A DNA stretch of 64,000 nt from Rhodobacteraceae bacterium EL129 (GCA_900313005.1 ONZJ01000002.1:2000996-2064995); one strand, 5' to 3'; shown: positions 48,215 through 57,220, numbered from the stretch's first letter. Program-made: numbers and translations. Notes: a model not told the origin generated them from the letters alone.

Positions 48215-49315
48215 ATGGAAACCGATTACGCCATTGTAGGAGGAGGCATCGTGGGCCTCTCAGTCGCCTGGGGTTTGCTCCGACGTGGGCGACGCGTCGC
48301 GGTTCTGGATGGCGACGACGGCGCTTTTCGGGCCAGCCGCGGCAATTTCGGGCTGGTTTGGGTGCAAGGCAAGGGCATGCGTCAACCGCGCTATGCCCGC
48401 TGGTCGCAACACTCTGCCGCCGTCTGGGCCGAATTTGCTGCTGAAATCGCAGCCAATACCGGGCGCGACGTGCCACTGGAGCAAAACGGCGGGTTCGATC
48501 TGCATTTCTCGGAAGAGGCATTGGAGGCGACGGTTGCCCAGTACGAGGCGCTCAAGACGGCGCTGGATGGCGATTACCCCTACGAGGTTCTGGGCCACAA
48601 CGCCCTGCGCAAGGAGGAACCCAACATCGGACCCAAGGTCGTGGGCGCGATCCTGCATCATCAGGACGGCCACGCGAACCCGTTGAAACTGCTGACGGCT
48701 TTGGCTGCCGATGTGCGGCGTATGGGCGGGCAGGTTCTGATCGGCAAGACCGTCACAGACTTAAGCAAACCGGATGCGTTTCGCATCACCTGCGCCGATG
48801 GCACGATCCTTAGCGCAGAAAAGATTGTGCTCTCGGCCGGGTTGGGCGCGGCAGAGCTTGGCCCAAAACTGGGGTTCATCGCCCCCATCCGTCCACAGCG
48901 CGGGCAGGTTTTGATCACTGAAAAGCTACCCAAGCTGATCAATCGCCCCTCGCTGATTGCGCGGCAAGTGGACGAAGGGGGCATTCAGATCGGAGCCACC
49001 AACGAAGAGGTCGGCCTGGATGACCGAGTGACTCAGCCCGGCCTGTCTGGTCTAGCCGCGGATGCCATCGCGGCCTACCCTGCCCTGGCCCGCGCTCAGC
49101 TTGTGCGCAGCTGGGGGGCTTTGCGGGTTCTGTCGCCTGACGGGCTGCCCATCTACCAGGAAAGTGTGACCATGCCGGGTGCCTTTCTTGTCACCTGTCA
49201 CAGCGGCATCACCCTGGCCGCCGCCCATGCGCGCTTGCTGCCGGACTGGCTGGAAGGCGCCGCTACGGCCCCAGATCTGGAGGTGTTCAGTGAATCCCGC
49301 TTCGCCTTTTCTTGA
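48215..49315 (+). CDS. FAD-dependent amine/amino-acid dehydrogenase, catalytic subunit (DAO family)
   Basis: 366 residues. The dinucleotide motif is YAIVGGGIVGLSVAWGLLRRG at the N-terminus. The DAO fold continues with PIRPQRGQVLITEK and ends with FLVTCHSGITLAAAHARLLPDW. It resembles HcnC and the catalytic subunit of D-hydroxyproline or opine dehydrogenases, which oxidise secondary amines and pass electrons to 2Fe-2S and FAD partners. The next two genes encode exactly those partners. The substrate is unknown. Confidence 0.87.
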   Translation: METDYAIVGGGIVGLSVAWGLLRRGRRVAVLDGDDGAFRASRGNFGLVWVQGKGMRQPRYARWSQHSAAVWAEFAAEIAANTGRDVPLEQNGGFDLHFSEEALEATVAQYEALKTALDGDYPYEVLGHNALRKEEPNIGPKVVGAILHHQDGHANPLKLLTALAADVRRMGGQVLIGKTVTDLSKPDAFRITCADGTILSAEKIVLSAGLGAAELGPKLGFIAPIRPQRGQVLITEKLPKLINRPSLIARQVDEGGIQIGATNEEVGLDDRVTQPGLSGLAADAIAAYPALARAQLVRSWGALRVLSPDGLPIYQESVTMPGAFLVTCHSGITLAAAHARLLPDWLEGAATAPDLEVFSESRFAFS

Positions 49316-49598
49316 ACTTGAAGACACACCGCGTGTCGATGTGGTCTTTCAAGGCACTCCGCTCAGCTTACCTGCGGGAATGAACCTGGCCGCGGCCCTG
49401 TTGAGCGCTGGTGTCGAGGCGTTCCGCCATACCCCGGTCTCCGGAAGCCCCCGTGCGCCCTTTTGCATGATGGGGGCCTGCTTTGATTGTCTCGTTGAAA
49501 TCAATGGCGTCGTACGGCAGGCCTGCATGCTTGAGGTGGCGGAAGGCCTGTCCATCTCGCACCCGCATGAGGCGGAGGATGATGATGAAACATCGTGA
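49290..49598 (+). CDS. 2Fe-2S subunit of the heterotrimeric flavin dehydrogenase (HcnA-like)
   Basis: 102 residues from a GTG preceded by GGAGG, overlapping the catalytic subunit gene by 26 nt; the open frame runs further upstream as a shadow of it. Cluster ligands are in PFCMMGACFDCLVEINGVVRQAC, with plant-ferredoxin-like spacing. It carries electrons between the DAO subunit and the FAD/NAD subunit. Confidence 0.88.
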   Translation: MNPASPFLELEDTPRVDVVFQGTPLSLPAGMNLAAALLSAGVEAFRHTPVSGSPRAPFCMMGACFDCLVEINGVVRQACMLEVAEGLSISHPHEAEDDDETS

Positions 49599-50979
49599 TC
49601 TTGCCATCATCGGTGCCGGGCCCGCCGGTATGGCAGCTGCCGCTCAAGCGGCGGCACTGGGCCTCAGCGTCTCTGTGCTGGACGAACAACCCCGGGCCGG
49701 TGGGCAGATCTACCGCGATGTCGACAGGGTCGCCCCCCGACGTGGTGCAATACTGGGCCAGGACTACACCCATGGCATCACCCTTACGGCAGGGATGCAC
49801 CATGACACCATCGAGCATCTGGCCAAGGCCACGGTTTGGGCCATCGAGGATGAATTCCGCATCTCTTATACGCAGGACGGATGCGCGGCACAGCTGGACG
49901 TCGATCGCTTACTTCTGGCCACCGGTGCATTGGAACGCCCCATGCCTCTGCTTGGCTGGACCTTGCCGGGCGTGATGACCGCAGGGGCGGGGCAGATCCT
50001 ACTCAAGCAATCCGGCGTTGTGGCACGCGGTGCTGTGCTCGTCGGCTCTGGTCCCCTGCTCTATCTGATCGCAGCGCAGATGGTGCGCACGGGTACTCCG
50101 CCCATTGCCATGGTGGAGACCCAGGCAACGGCCAACATGGCCCGCGCCATACGTCACATTGGTGGGGCCTTGCGCGGGTGGCGTTACATGGCCAAGGGCC
50201 TGAAAATGCTTGGCGACATAAAACGCGCGCAAGTGCCGCGCTATACCGGAGCCACGGAAATAACCATCGAAGGTGAGACCAAAGCCGAGGCTGTCTGTTT
50301 CTCACACAAAGGTCAGCCCCGGCGCATCCCCTGTGACGTGGTGTATTTACATCATGGCGTGGTGCCCAACACGCAGGCCGCGCGATCGCTGGGCGTGTCG
50401 CACAGATGGCACGCAGGTCAATCCTGTTTTGTGCCCACACTGAGCGTTTGGGGCCAAAGCGATGTGGCAGGCATCTTTATCGCCGGGGATGGGGCCGGGA
50501 TTGGCGGGGCCAAGGCCGCTGAACACACCGGACGGCTCGCGGCCTTGAAAGTGGCGCAAGAGTTGGGTCGGCTCCCCGCCTCTGAGCGTGATCGCATGGC
50601 GGCCCCGCTGCGCGCGAGCCTGTCCCGTGAATTGGCGGTACGCCCGTTTCTGGATGCGGCCTACCCGCCTTGTGCAGAAGCGTTGCATCCGGCCGATCCC
50701 ACCACGATCTGCCGGTGCGAGGAAGTTACCGCCGGGGACATCCGTGGGTATGCCAAGCTGGGGTGCGTCGGACCCAACCAGACCAAGGCTTTGGGACGTG
50801 CTGGCATGGGCCCCTGTCAGGGCCGGTACTGCGGCCTGACCGTGACAGCCCTTCTGGCCGAGGCCAACGGGCAAACTCCGGATGACACAGGGTATTACCG
50901 CATCCGCCCCCCACTCAAACCTGTCACGCTGGGCGAGCTTGCGGCGATGGCACCAACCCAACAGGATGCGGTGGAATAG
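49585..50979 (+). CDS. FAD/NAD(P) subunit with BFD-like 2Fe-2S domain (HcnB-like)
   Basis: 464 residues from the third of three tandem ATGs, 6 nt after GGAGG. The N-terminal FAD motif is LAIIGAGPAGMAAAAQAAALG; GAVLVGSGPLLYLIAAQM is the second dinucleotide fold. The C-terminal BFD-like cluster region contains TTICRCEEVTAGDIRGY and MGPCQGRYCG. It completes the three-subunit dehydrogenase encoded by the two previous genes and overlaps the 2Fe-2S gene by 14 nt. Confidence 0.9.
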   Translation: MKHRDLAIIGAGPAGMAAAAQAAALGLSVSVLDEQPRAGGQIYRDVDRVAPRRGAILGQDYTHGITLTAGMHHDTIEHLAKATVWAIEDEFRISYTQDGCAAQLDVDRLLLATGALERPMPLLGWTLPGVMTAGAGQILLKQSGVVARGAVLVGSGPLLYLIAAQMVRTGTPPIAMVETQATANMARAIRHIGGALRGWRYMAKGLKMLGDIKRAQVPRYTGATEITIEGETKAEAVCFSHKGQPRRIPCDVVYLHHGVVPNTQAARSLGVSHRWHAGQSCFVPTLSVWGQSDVAGIFIAGDGAGIGGAKAAEHTGRLAALKVAQELGRLPASERDRMAAPLRASLSRELAVRPFLDAAYPPCAEALHPADPTTICRCEEVTAGDIRGYAKLGCVGPNQTKALGRAGMGPCQGRYCGLTVTALLAEANGQTPDDTGYYRIRPPLKPVTLGELAAMAPTQQDAVE

Positions 50980-51072
50980 CGCCTGTTCGTGCTCAAGCCC
51001 ATCCCCCGAAGTGCCCTGCCTGCTGCTTCAAGGCACAGGGTGAGCTTCTGGGCACATGGCATGGGCAACAAA

Positions 51073-51099
51073 AAATCCCCCGCCAAAGGCGAGGGATTT
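51073..51099. terminator. Bidirectional terminator between the dehydrogenase operon and sodB
   Basis: AAATCCC (51073-51079) pairs with GGGATTT (51093-51099), and CGCC with GGCG inside, around an AAA loop. Flanking A and T runs make it usable on both strands between two convergent genes. Confidence 0.8.
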
Positions 51100-51123
51100 G
51101 TGTCTTGGATATGTATGCGCCGA

Positions 51124-51723
51124 TCACATACGCGAGGCGACATTTTCCCAGTTGACCAGATTGTCGAGGAAGTTGGTCAGGTAGGCCGGGCGCTTGTTGC
51201 GGAAGTCGATGTAGTAGGAATGTTCCCACACATCGCAGCCCAGCAGCGCGGTCTGGCCAAAGCACAGTGGGTTCACGCCGTTTTCGGTCTTGGTCACAGC
51301 CAAGGAACCGTCAGCGTTCTTCACCAACCAGCACCAGCCTGAGCCGAACTGGCCCGCACCTGCGGCAGAGAATTGTGATTTGAACTCATCCACCGAGCCA
51401 AAGCTTTCGGTAATGGCTTTTTCCAGCTCACCGGGCATCGAAGACGCCCCCGGCCCCATCATTTCCCAGAACTGGTTGTGGTTCCACAGCTGGCTAATGT
51501 TGTTGAAGATGCCGTTTTGCGCGACGGCCGAGGCGTCATAGGTGCCGGTGATGATGTCTTCCATCGACTTGTCGGCCCATTCGGTGCCCTCAATCAGCTT
51601 GTTGCCGTTGGTCACATAGGCGTTGTGGTGCAGGTCGTGGTGGTATTCCAGGGTCTCGGCGCTCATGCCTTTGTCGGCCAATGCGTCGTGGGCGTAGGGA
51701 AGATCAGGAAGTTCGAATGCCAT
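51124..51723 (-). CDS. sodB: Superoxide dismutase, iron type
   Basis: 199 residues. Metal ligands are H28 (EYHHDLHHNAY), H82 (WNHNQFW), D164 and H168 (CDVWEHSYYIDF). Q78 in ISQLWNH sits where iron-type enzymes carry the active-site Gln, supporting Fe over Mn. It has no signal peptide, so it is cytoplasmic. It is a single gene, convergent with the dehydrogenase operon. Confidence 0.95.
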   Translation of the reverse strand: MAFELPDLPYAHDALADKGMSAETLEYHHDLHHNAYVTNGNKLIEGTEWADKSMEDIITGTYDASAVAQNGIFNNISQLWNHNQFWEMMGPGASSMPGELEKAITESFGSVDEFKSQFSAAGAGQFGSGWCWLVKNADGSLAVTKTENGVNPLCFGQTALLGCDVWEHSYYIDFRNKRPAYLTNFLDNLVNWENVASRM

Positions 51724-51840
51724 ATGTGCGGCCCCCTCAGGTGGTTGAATGTGTCTCTGCCCTTACATGGTAGAGTTGGCAGGCCGAGGTCAAGGGTGAG
51801 TTGGGGTTTTTCATGTGCGCATGCGGCGGTTGAGATGTGC

Positions 51841-51886
51841 AGGCCCCGGCCATCGTCAGCCCCAGGGGTGGCGATGGCCGGGGCCT
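51841..51886. other. 15-bp perfect inverted repeat in the sodB upstream region
   Basis: AGGCCCCGGCCATCG (51841-51855) pairs perfectly with CGATGGCCGGGGCCT (51872-51886). The 16-nt loop contains a further CCCC/GGGG pair, so the stem can extend. It lies between the divergent sodB and the small secreted gene, where no operon end is expected. It could be the terminator of an unannotated small RNA, a leader structure or a repeat element. Confidence 0.7.
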
Positions 51887-51997
51887 TTCCGGCCTGTTAA
51901 CCGGCTGGGTGCCCTACTCAAAGCAATAATTTTCGACGGAAACCGCATCACCTTCCGTTTCATCCCTACTGACCACCTCAACAAAAGGAGCAGAAAG

Positions 51998-52279
51998 ATG
52001 AAACTTACCCTGACACTGGCCGCCGCTGGCCTGATGACCATGGGCTTTGCCGATATGGGTGAAGCGAACCAGAAAACCAAATACCTCGACCGGCTGGAAG
52101 ACCGTATCGACCGCCGCGAGAGCATCCGCGACGAACGTGTGGATCATGGCCGTCGTGATGTGATCGAAGACCGCGTGGACCGCTGGGAAAGTCGCCGTGA
52201 CCGCGCTGGCAAACCCACGCCTCGGTTCATCAACGCCTGGGAACGGCGCAGCTGGAAAAAGCGTTGGGGTCGCAACTAG
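51998..52279 (+). CDS. Small secreted, highly charged protein of unknown function
   Basis: 93 residues with a signal peptide (MKLTLTLAAAGLMTMGFADMGEA) and AAAGGAG upstream of the ATG. The mature part is extremely rich in Arg, Asp and Glu, with a heptad-like RLEDRIDRRESIRDERVDHGRRD, and ends in a basic, Trp-containing tail. It looks like a charged helix or disordered periplasmic protein. I recognise no family. Confidence 0.75.
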   Translation: MKLTLTLAAAGLMTMGFADMGEANQKTKYLDRLEDRIDRRESIRDERVDHGRRDVIEDRVDRWESRRDRAGKPTPRFINAWERRSWKKRWGRN

Positions 52280-52288
52280 ACCCAAACT

Positions 52289-52320
52289 GGAGGCGTAGGG
52301 TGGCGGGCTGATCCGCCTCC
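52289..52320 (+). terminator. Possible terminator hairpin after the small secreted gene
   Basis: GGAGGCG (52289-52295) pairs with CGCCTCC (52314-52320) 10 nt after the stop. No T-run follows, so termination efficiency is doubtful. Confidence 0.4.
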
Positions 52321-52403
52321 CCTCATGAGATCCGCGAGAAGCGGGTTGAACGCTACCTTACGCCGACCAATAGAACGAGATACCGCGGATTGATGGCATC
52401 TCC

Positions 52404-53078
52404 TTAGTTGTCAGCGATCCAACGCAAGCAGTCCTGTCCACTGAGGGTCGAGTTGATAATTTGCCCGACATAAGAATACTCATAGACAACGTTCTTGATA
52501 CCGCCCTGAAAATAGCCTTCAAAATCTTCGCAGAGCTCTTGTCCATCAAGCGTATCAATCCGCAACGCTTCGGTGATGTATTCCAGATCGTATTCGTCAA
52601 CTTCCTGGGCCAAGGAGATAAAGAAAACGATGTCGTCGCCAACGACAGACGCTTTTCGCATGACAATCCCGTCCCCCATGTCCATAGGAAGCGACTTGTT
52701 CAATTCCCTGAGTTCCAATTCCACCATGAAACGCGGCTGCGCTATACTTGGAAACAAGAGAGAGACCGCCGAGTAAATTGTGATTGCAGCGGCAAAACTC
52801 GTGAGCGCCAAACCAATCCAACCCCATCCACCAAGGGTTCGATTGTCGTGCCCTGATTTCCACAAAGCACGCAGCAACAAAAGAAGGTACAAAGCCAGAG
52901 CACATGTATAAATGGTGTCAAACAGCTCTAGCCGGGCAAATGCCAAGTCAGATTCAAGGGTGAGAAACCCATGCTGAATGGCCCGGTTGATCAGCTTAAT
53001 GATAATGCCGATACCGAAGCCACCAACCCAATAGGTGAAACCAAGGCTATATTTGCCGTTAAGGAAATCTTTGAACAT
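52404..53078 (-). CDS. Unrecognised membrane protein with soluble C-terminal domain
   Basis: 224 residues. Three hydrophobic helices (about 12-33, 52-73 and 84-110) are followed by a soluble acidic domain of about 110 residues with two late cysteines (LCEDFEG, GQDCLRW). I recognise no family. The gene and its flanks are clearly AT-richer than the surroundings, and its upstream region contains strong palindromes, consistent with horizontal acquisition. Confidence 0.7.
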   Translation of the reverse strand: MFKDFLNGKYSLGFTYWVGGFGIGIIIKLINRAIQHGFLTLESDLAFARLELFDTIYTCALALYLLLLLRALWKSGHDNRTLGGWGWIGLALTSFAAAITIYSAVSLLFPSIAQPRFMVELELRELNKSLPMDMGDGIVMRKASVVGDDIVFFISLAQEVDEYDLEYITEALRIDTLDGQELCEDFEGYFQGGIKNVVYEYSYVGQIINSTLSGQDCLRWIADN

Positions 53079-53195
53079 GTTTCGCCTATTCAGAAATACC
53101 TTGGCGATCGACTACCCTTTAGAGGGAGTAAGCGCCACTGGAAATCAAACAGGCTTGGCGGGTTATCGGAGCACAACAAGTTGTCATGCCCCGTT

Positions 53196-53249
53196 CATTG
53201 ATCAATGCGTTTCGCGTTAACCTAAAAGTGCGAAGTTAATGCGAAATGC
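53196..53249. promoter_or_regulatory. Palindrome and imperfect 15-bp inverted repeat between soxG and the orphan membrane gene
   Basis: CATTGATCAATG (53196-53207) is a perfect 12-bp palindrome. Next to it GCGTTTCGCGTTAAC (53207-53221) pairs with GTTAATGCGAAATGC (53235-53249), all 15 positions if G-U pairs are allowed on the plus-strand RNA. They could be operators for the orphan gene or a terminator-like structure after soxG. Confidence 0.4.
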
Positions 53250-53314
53250 CGCGAAAAATCAGCGTTGTGAACGTTTCGACAAAGGCTGAAATCTCAGGCA
53301 TGTCTCAAAACGCT

Positions 53315-53884
53315 TTAGGCAAACATACCCACTTCGCTGCCCGGCTCAGCCGCTGTTTTCAGCAGGTTGAAACCATATTCCGCTACAGAGCGGAAACAAA
53401 CGATCTGCACCGATGTGGTGTCGGGCATCCAGAAAGCTGCAGGGATCTGCGCCAGACGGGTGCGACGGATCTCACCGGGACCAAAGGCGTTGGGGGACAT
53501 ATCCACGGGTGACAGTTTGGCAATCACCTCACGTGCGCCGTTGCCTTCCAGATGGAACATCGCCCGGGCATCCGAGACATTCACCGCCAAAAAGTGCTGC
53601 CCTTCCAGGGCTTTGTGCAGCTCGTCCAGCTTGGCATCAACGTCCGCGTAAGGCACGAAGATCAAGAGTTCATCCGGGCTCATCCAGGCTACGCCGGTGT
53701 CCCCTGACATGTGACATTCGCGCTGACCGGGCATATCGGTGCCCGCCACAGTCTTCACAGCTTTCTTGACCTTGGCGGCCGACAGATCCCCGCGGAAGGT
53801 GATCATGCCTTGCAGGCCCATGGCCTTAACGGTGACGAAGCCTTCGTATTTGGCGCCGTTCAAAGGGCTGACAGCATCAGACAT
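53315..53884 (-). CDS. soxG: Sarcosine oxidase gamma subunit
   Basis: 189 residues from MSDAVSPLNG with GGAG upstream, overlapping soxA by 8 nt. Family features are GDTGVAWMSPDELLIF and SDARAMFHLEGNGAREVIAKL, with the C-terminal VQIVCFRSVAEYGFNLL. It is the smallest cofactor-free partner of the alpha subunit in the heterotetramer and resembles a folate-domain protein. Confidence 0.93.
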   Translation of the reverse strand: MSDAVSPLNGAKYEGFVTVKAMGLQGMITFRGDLSAAKVKKAVKTVAGTDMPGQRECHMSGDTGVAWMSPDELLIFVPYADVDAKLDELHKALEGQHFLAVNVSDARAMFHLEGNGAREVIAKLSPVDMSPNAFGPGEIRRTRLAQIPAAFWMPDTTSVQIVCFRSVAEYGFNLLKTAAEPGSEVGMFA

Positions 53885-56800
53885 TTTGTTTTTCTCCGTC
53901 TTTGTCATAGAAGACCTGATCTACAATTTTGGCTTGTACAACTGTGCCATCCACTTTGGGGAAGTCGATCACCTCGCCCATACGGTCCGGTCCATTGTGC
54001 ACCAGCCCCATGGCAATACCGCGCTTCAGCGTTGGCGAATAATAGGTCGAGGTCACGCGGCCCTGGGTGTTGCGCTGACCATTGGCGTTTTCACCGTCGG
54101 CCACCGCATAGGCCCCTTCGGGCAGCACAGAGCCATCCACGGTTTCCAGACCCACCAGTTTCCAGCGGTTTGGATCAGCCATATGCGAACGCTCTTGTGC
54201 GCGTTTGCCCAGGAAATCTTCTTTCTTTTTGGAAATCGCCCACTGCATGTTCAGATCTTGCGGGATCACGGTGCCATCGGTTTCGTCGCCAATCATGATG
54301 AAGCCCTTTTCGGCCCGCATGACGTGCAGCCCTTCGGTGCCATAGTATGTCACGTCATATTCAGCCCCGACCGCACGCAATTTATCCCACAGCGCACGGC
54401 CATAAGAGGCAGGCACGGCGATCTCATAGCTCAACTCACCCGAGAAAGAGATACGGTAGGCGCGGCATGGGATGCCATCCAGCTCGATGTCCTTGAAGCC
54501 CATGAAAGGCAGGGCGTCATTGCTGATATCATCCTTGGTCAGACGGGCCAGCGCGTTACGGGCATTGGGGCCAACCACGGCGATCTGGGCGTATTGCTCG
54601 GTCACGTTGGCAGTGTAGACTTTCCAATCCCACCATTCGCATTGCAGCCAGTCTTCCATATGGCCGTGGATTGATTCAGCACCGCCGGTAGTGGTGTGAC
54701 ACAGGAATGTCTCCTCATCCAGACGCACAACCACGCCATCGTCGATTAGGAACCCGTTTTCACCGCACATCAGCCCATAACGGCATTTGCCCGGCTTCAG
54801 CGTGGACATCATGTTGGTGTACATCATGTCGAGGAACTTGCCTGCGTCCGGGCCCTTGACGATGATCTTGCCAAGGGTTGAGGCATCCAGCAGCGCCAGA
54901 CTGTTGCGGGTGCCATCAATCTCACGAATGACAGCGTCTTTCACGCTTTCACCGCTCTGCTGATAGCAATACGGCCGACGCCACGCGCCAACGGGTTCAA
55001 AAAACGCACCATTTTCTTCGTGCCAGTCGTGCAGCACGGTTTTTCGCAGCGGTTGGAAAATTTCACCGCGTGCCTCGCCTGCAATCGACGACATTGAGAT
55101 TGGCGTGTAAGGCGGACGGAAGGTGGTCGTACCTGTCTGCGGAATAGGTTGGTTCAATGCATCAGAAAGGATCGCCAGGCCGTTGATGTTGCTCAGCTTA
55201 CCCTGATCTGTGGCCATGCCCAGCGTTGTGTAACGTTTGGCATGTTCAACGCTCTCATAACCCTCTTGCGCGGCCAATTGCACGTCGGAAACTTTCACGT
55301 CGTTCTGATAGTCCAGCCACGCTTTCATACGCTTTTTGGGCCCTGCCCCTTGCGGCATCAACCAAATGGGTTGAATGGGCGCTTCTTCGACAGTGATGCC
55401 CTTGGGCGCGTCAAAGCCTTTGGGCGCTTTGGCCCCGGTGGCAGTCGCGGCGGCCAGACCTGCGGCATGCGCATCCTCCAGCAGATCACCCAAACCGAAG
55501 TGGCCATTGGCGGCCCCGGCAGTCGACACAAAAGCTTCCCCTGCGTCACCCATCGGCGCTTTATACACATCCGGGCGGAACATGGCATTCGCCTCGTCCC
55601 AATTCAGCTTGCCACCGCAATGCGACCAGAGGTGCACGACAGGCGACCACCCACCTGACATGGCAACCACGTCACAAGCGATGTCTTCGAGCACAGCCCC
55701 TTCGCCGGCCTGACTGCACAGCTGCACCCCGGTGACACGCTTGCCCCCTTTGACTCCAGCAATGCCGTGGCCCATGATCACTCGGATACCTTGGGCCTTG
55801 GCCTGTGCCATCAGTACAGAATCCTGTGGCAGCACACGTGCATCAATGATCGCAGGAACATCAAGCCCTTGTTCTTTCAGCGCAAATGCCGTGCGATACG
55901 CATCGTCATTGTTGGTGACAACGACAGTGCGATCTCCGGCAGAGACACCAAAATTCACCACATAATCGCGTACAGCCGAGGCGAGCATGACGCCTGGAAT
56001 ATCGTTCCCGGCAAAGCTGATCGGGCGCTCAATCGCGCCTGTCGCGGTGATTGTTTGTGCGGCCCGGATGCGCCACAGACGGTGGCGTGGCCCCAGTGCA
56101 TCAGGCTGGTGATCGTTCACACGCTCGTAGCCCAGCACGTATCCATGGTCATAAACCCCTGCGCCCATCATGCGGGTGCGCAAGGTTACGTTTGACATTT
56201 CCTGAAGTTCACTCAAGATTTTTTGAACAAACTTATCCACAGGCTCGCCATCGACGGTTCCGCCGTCCACCATGGCCCGACCGCCCCAATCAGCGGTCTG
56301 TTCGATCAACATCACCTTAGCTCCAGTCTCAGCCGCAGCGCGTGCGGCTTGCAAGCCAGCAACACCGCCACCAATCACCAAAACATCGGTAAAGGCATAA
56401 AAATGTTCGTAAGTATCTTGGTCGCGGTCGCGCGGGGCTTTGCCCAGGCCAGCAGATTTCCGAATAAACGGCTCATACACGTGTTTCCAGAATGACCGGG
56501 GATGAATGAACATCTTGTAATAGAACCCAGCCGGCAGGAACCGGCTGAGACGCGTATTGATCGCGCCGACATCAAATTCCAGGCTGGGAAAATGGTTCTG
56601 GCTCTTGCATGTCAGCCCTTCAAACAGCTCGGTTGTCGTGGCGCGTTGGTTGGGCTCAAACCGGGCGTCTTCACCCATGTTCATCAAGGCGTTGGGTTCT
56701 TCACCGCCCGAAGCCACAATCCCACGGGGACGGTGATACTTGAACGACCGACCCACCAACATCTGATCATTGGCCAGAAGCGCCGAGGCAAGTGTATCGC

Positions 56801-56894
56801 CTGCGCGGCCCTTCAGGCGTTTGCCATTGAAGGTAAATTCGACGGTTTTGGCGCGGTCGATCAGGCGACCACCAGTGGCAAGGCGCGTGCTCAT
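53877..56894 (-). CDS. soxA: Sarcosine oxidase alpha subunit
   Basis: 1005 residues, the full expected length. The N-terminal 2Fe-2S-like fold (FTFNGKRLKGRAGDTLASALL) precedes the NAD-binding domain (VLVIGGGVAGLQAARAAAETG near residue 172). From about residue 620 a GcvT-like folate domain follows (STLGKIIVKGPDAGKFLDMMY, GELSYEIAVPASYGRALW). It oxidises sarcosine with the beta subunit and transfers the one-carbon unit to tetrahydrofolate. It is coupled to soxD and soxG by overlaps. Confidence 0.97.
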   Translation of the reverse strand: MSTRLATGGRLIDRAKTVEFTFNGKRLKGRAGDTLASALLANDQMLVGRSFKYHRPRGIVASGGEEPNALMNMGEDARFEPNQRATTTELFEGLTCKSQNHFPSLEFDVGAINTRLSRFLPAGFYYKMFIHPRSFWKHVYEPFIRKSAGLGKAPRDRDQDTYEHFYAFTDVLVIGGGVAGLQAARAAAETGAKVMLIEQTADWGGRAMVDGGTVDGEPVDKFVQKILSELQEMSNVTLRTRMMGAGVYDHGYVLGYERVNDHQPDALGPRHRLWRIRAAQTITATGAIERPISFAGNDIPGVMLASAVRDYVVNFGVSAGDRTVVVTNNDDAYRTAFALKEQGLDVPAIIDARVLPQDSVLMAQAKAQGIRVIMGHGIAGVKGGKRVTGVQLCSQAGEGAVLEDIACDVVAMSGGWSPVVHLWSHCGGKLNWDEANAMFRPDVYKAPMGDAGEAFVSTAGAANGHFGLGDLLEDAHAAGLAAATATGAKAPKGFDAPKGITVEEAPIQPIWLMPQGAGPKKRMKAWLDYQNDVKVSDVQLAAQEGYESVEHAKRYTTLGMATDQGKLSNINGLAILSDALNQPIPQTGTTTFRPPYTPISMSSIAGEARGEIFQPLRKTVLHDWHEENGAFFEPVGAWRRPYCYQQSGESVKDAVIREIDGTRNSLALLDASTLGKIIVKGPDAGKFLDMMYTNMMSTLKPGKCRYGLMCGENGFLIDDGVVVRLDEETFLCHTTTGGAESIHGHMEDWLQCEWWDWKVYTANVTEQYAQIAVVGPNARNALARLTKDDISNDALPFMGFKDIELDGIPCRAYRISFSGELSYEIAVPASYGRALWDKLRAVGAEYDVTYYGTEGLHVMRAEKGFIMIGDETDGTVIPQDLNMQWAISKKKEDFLGKRAQERSHMADPNRWKLVGLETVDGSVLPEGAYAVADGENANGQRNTQGRVTSTYYSPTLKRGIAMGLVHNGPDRMGEVIDFPKVDGTVVQAKIVDQVFYDKDGEKQNV

Positions 56895-57220
56895 GAGAAC
56901 TCTCTCCAGCTCCAGCCCGGCACTTTGGCCGAGATCTTGTCTTTGATTTCTTTCGGCGGCTCATAAGTCTGAGCAGCATAGGTGCCGTAGACTTCCATCG
57001 TCACCGTGTTACGCGCGGCCAGAAACCACTTGCCGCAGCCATTGGCATGGCGCCAGCGCTCCAGATGCACACCCTTAGGGTTCTCTTTCATAAAGAGATA
57101 GTCGTGAAACTGGTCATCATCTGACCCTGGGCCAAACCGCTTCAGATGCGCTTCGCCGCCGGCAGCAAATTCGGTTTCTTCGCCTGCGACACCGCAGCAG
57201 GGACAGGTGAGGATCAGCAT
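56891..57220 (-). CDS. soxD: Sarcosine oxidase delta subunit
   Basis: 109 residues from MLILTCPCCG. The zinc site typical of SoxD is visible: C6, C9, H58 and C62 (CPCCG, RWRHANGCGKWF). The final GWSWREFS overlaps the soxA start by 4 nt. A longer upstream frame is not supported. Confidence 0.95.
   Translation of the reverse strand: MLILTCPCCGVAGEETEFAAGGEAHLKRFGPGSDDDQFHDYLFMKENPKGVHLERWRHANGCGKWFLAARNTVTMEVYGTYAAQTYEPPKEIKDKISAKVPGWSWREFS

Noticed and set aside
53739..54674. 311-residue plus-strand frame opposite soxG and soxA
   Set aside because: It is antisense to conserved sarcosine oxidase subunits.
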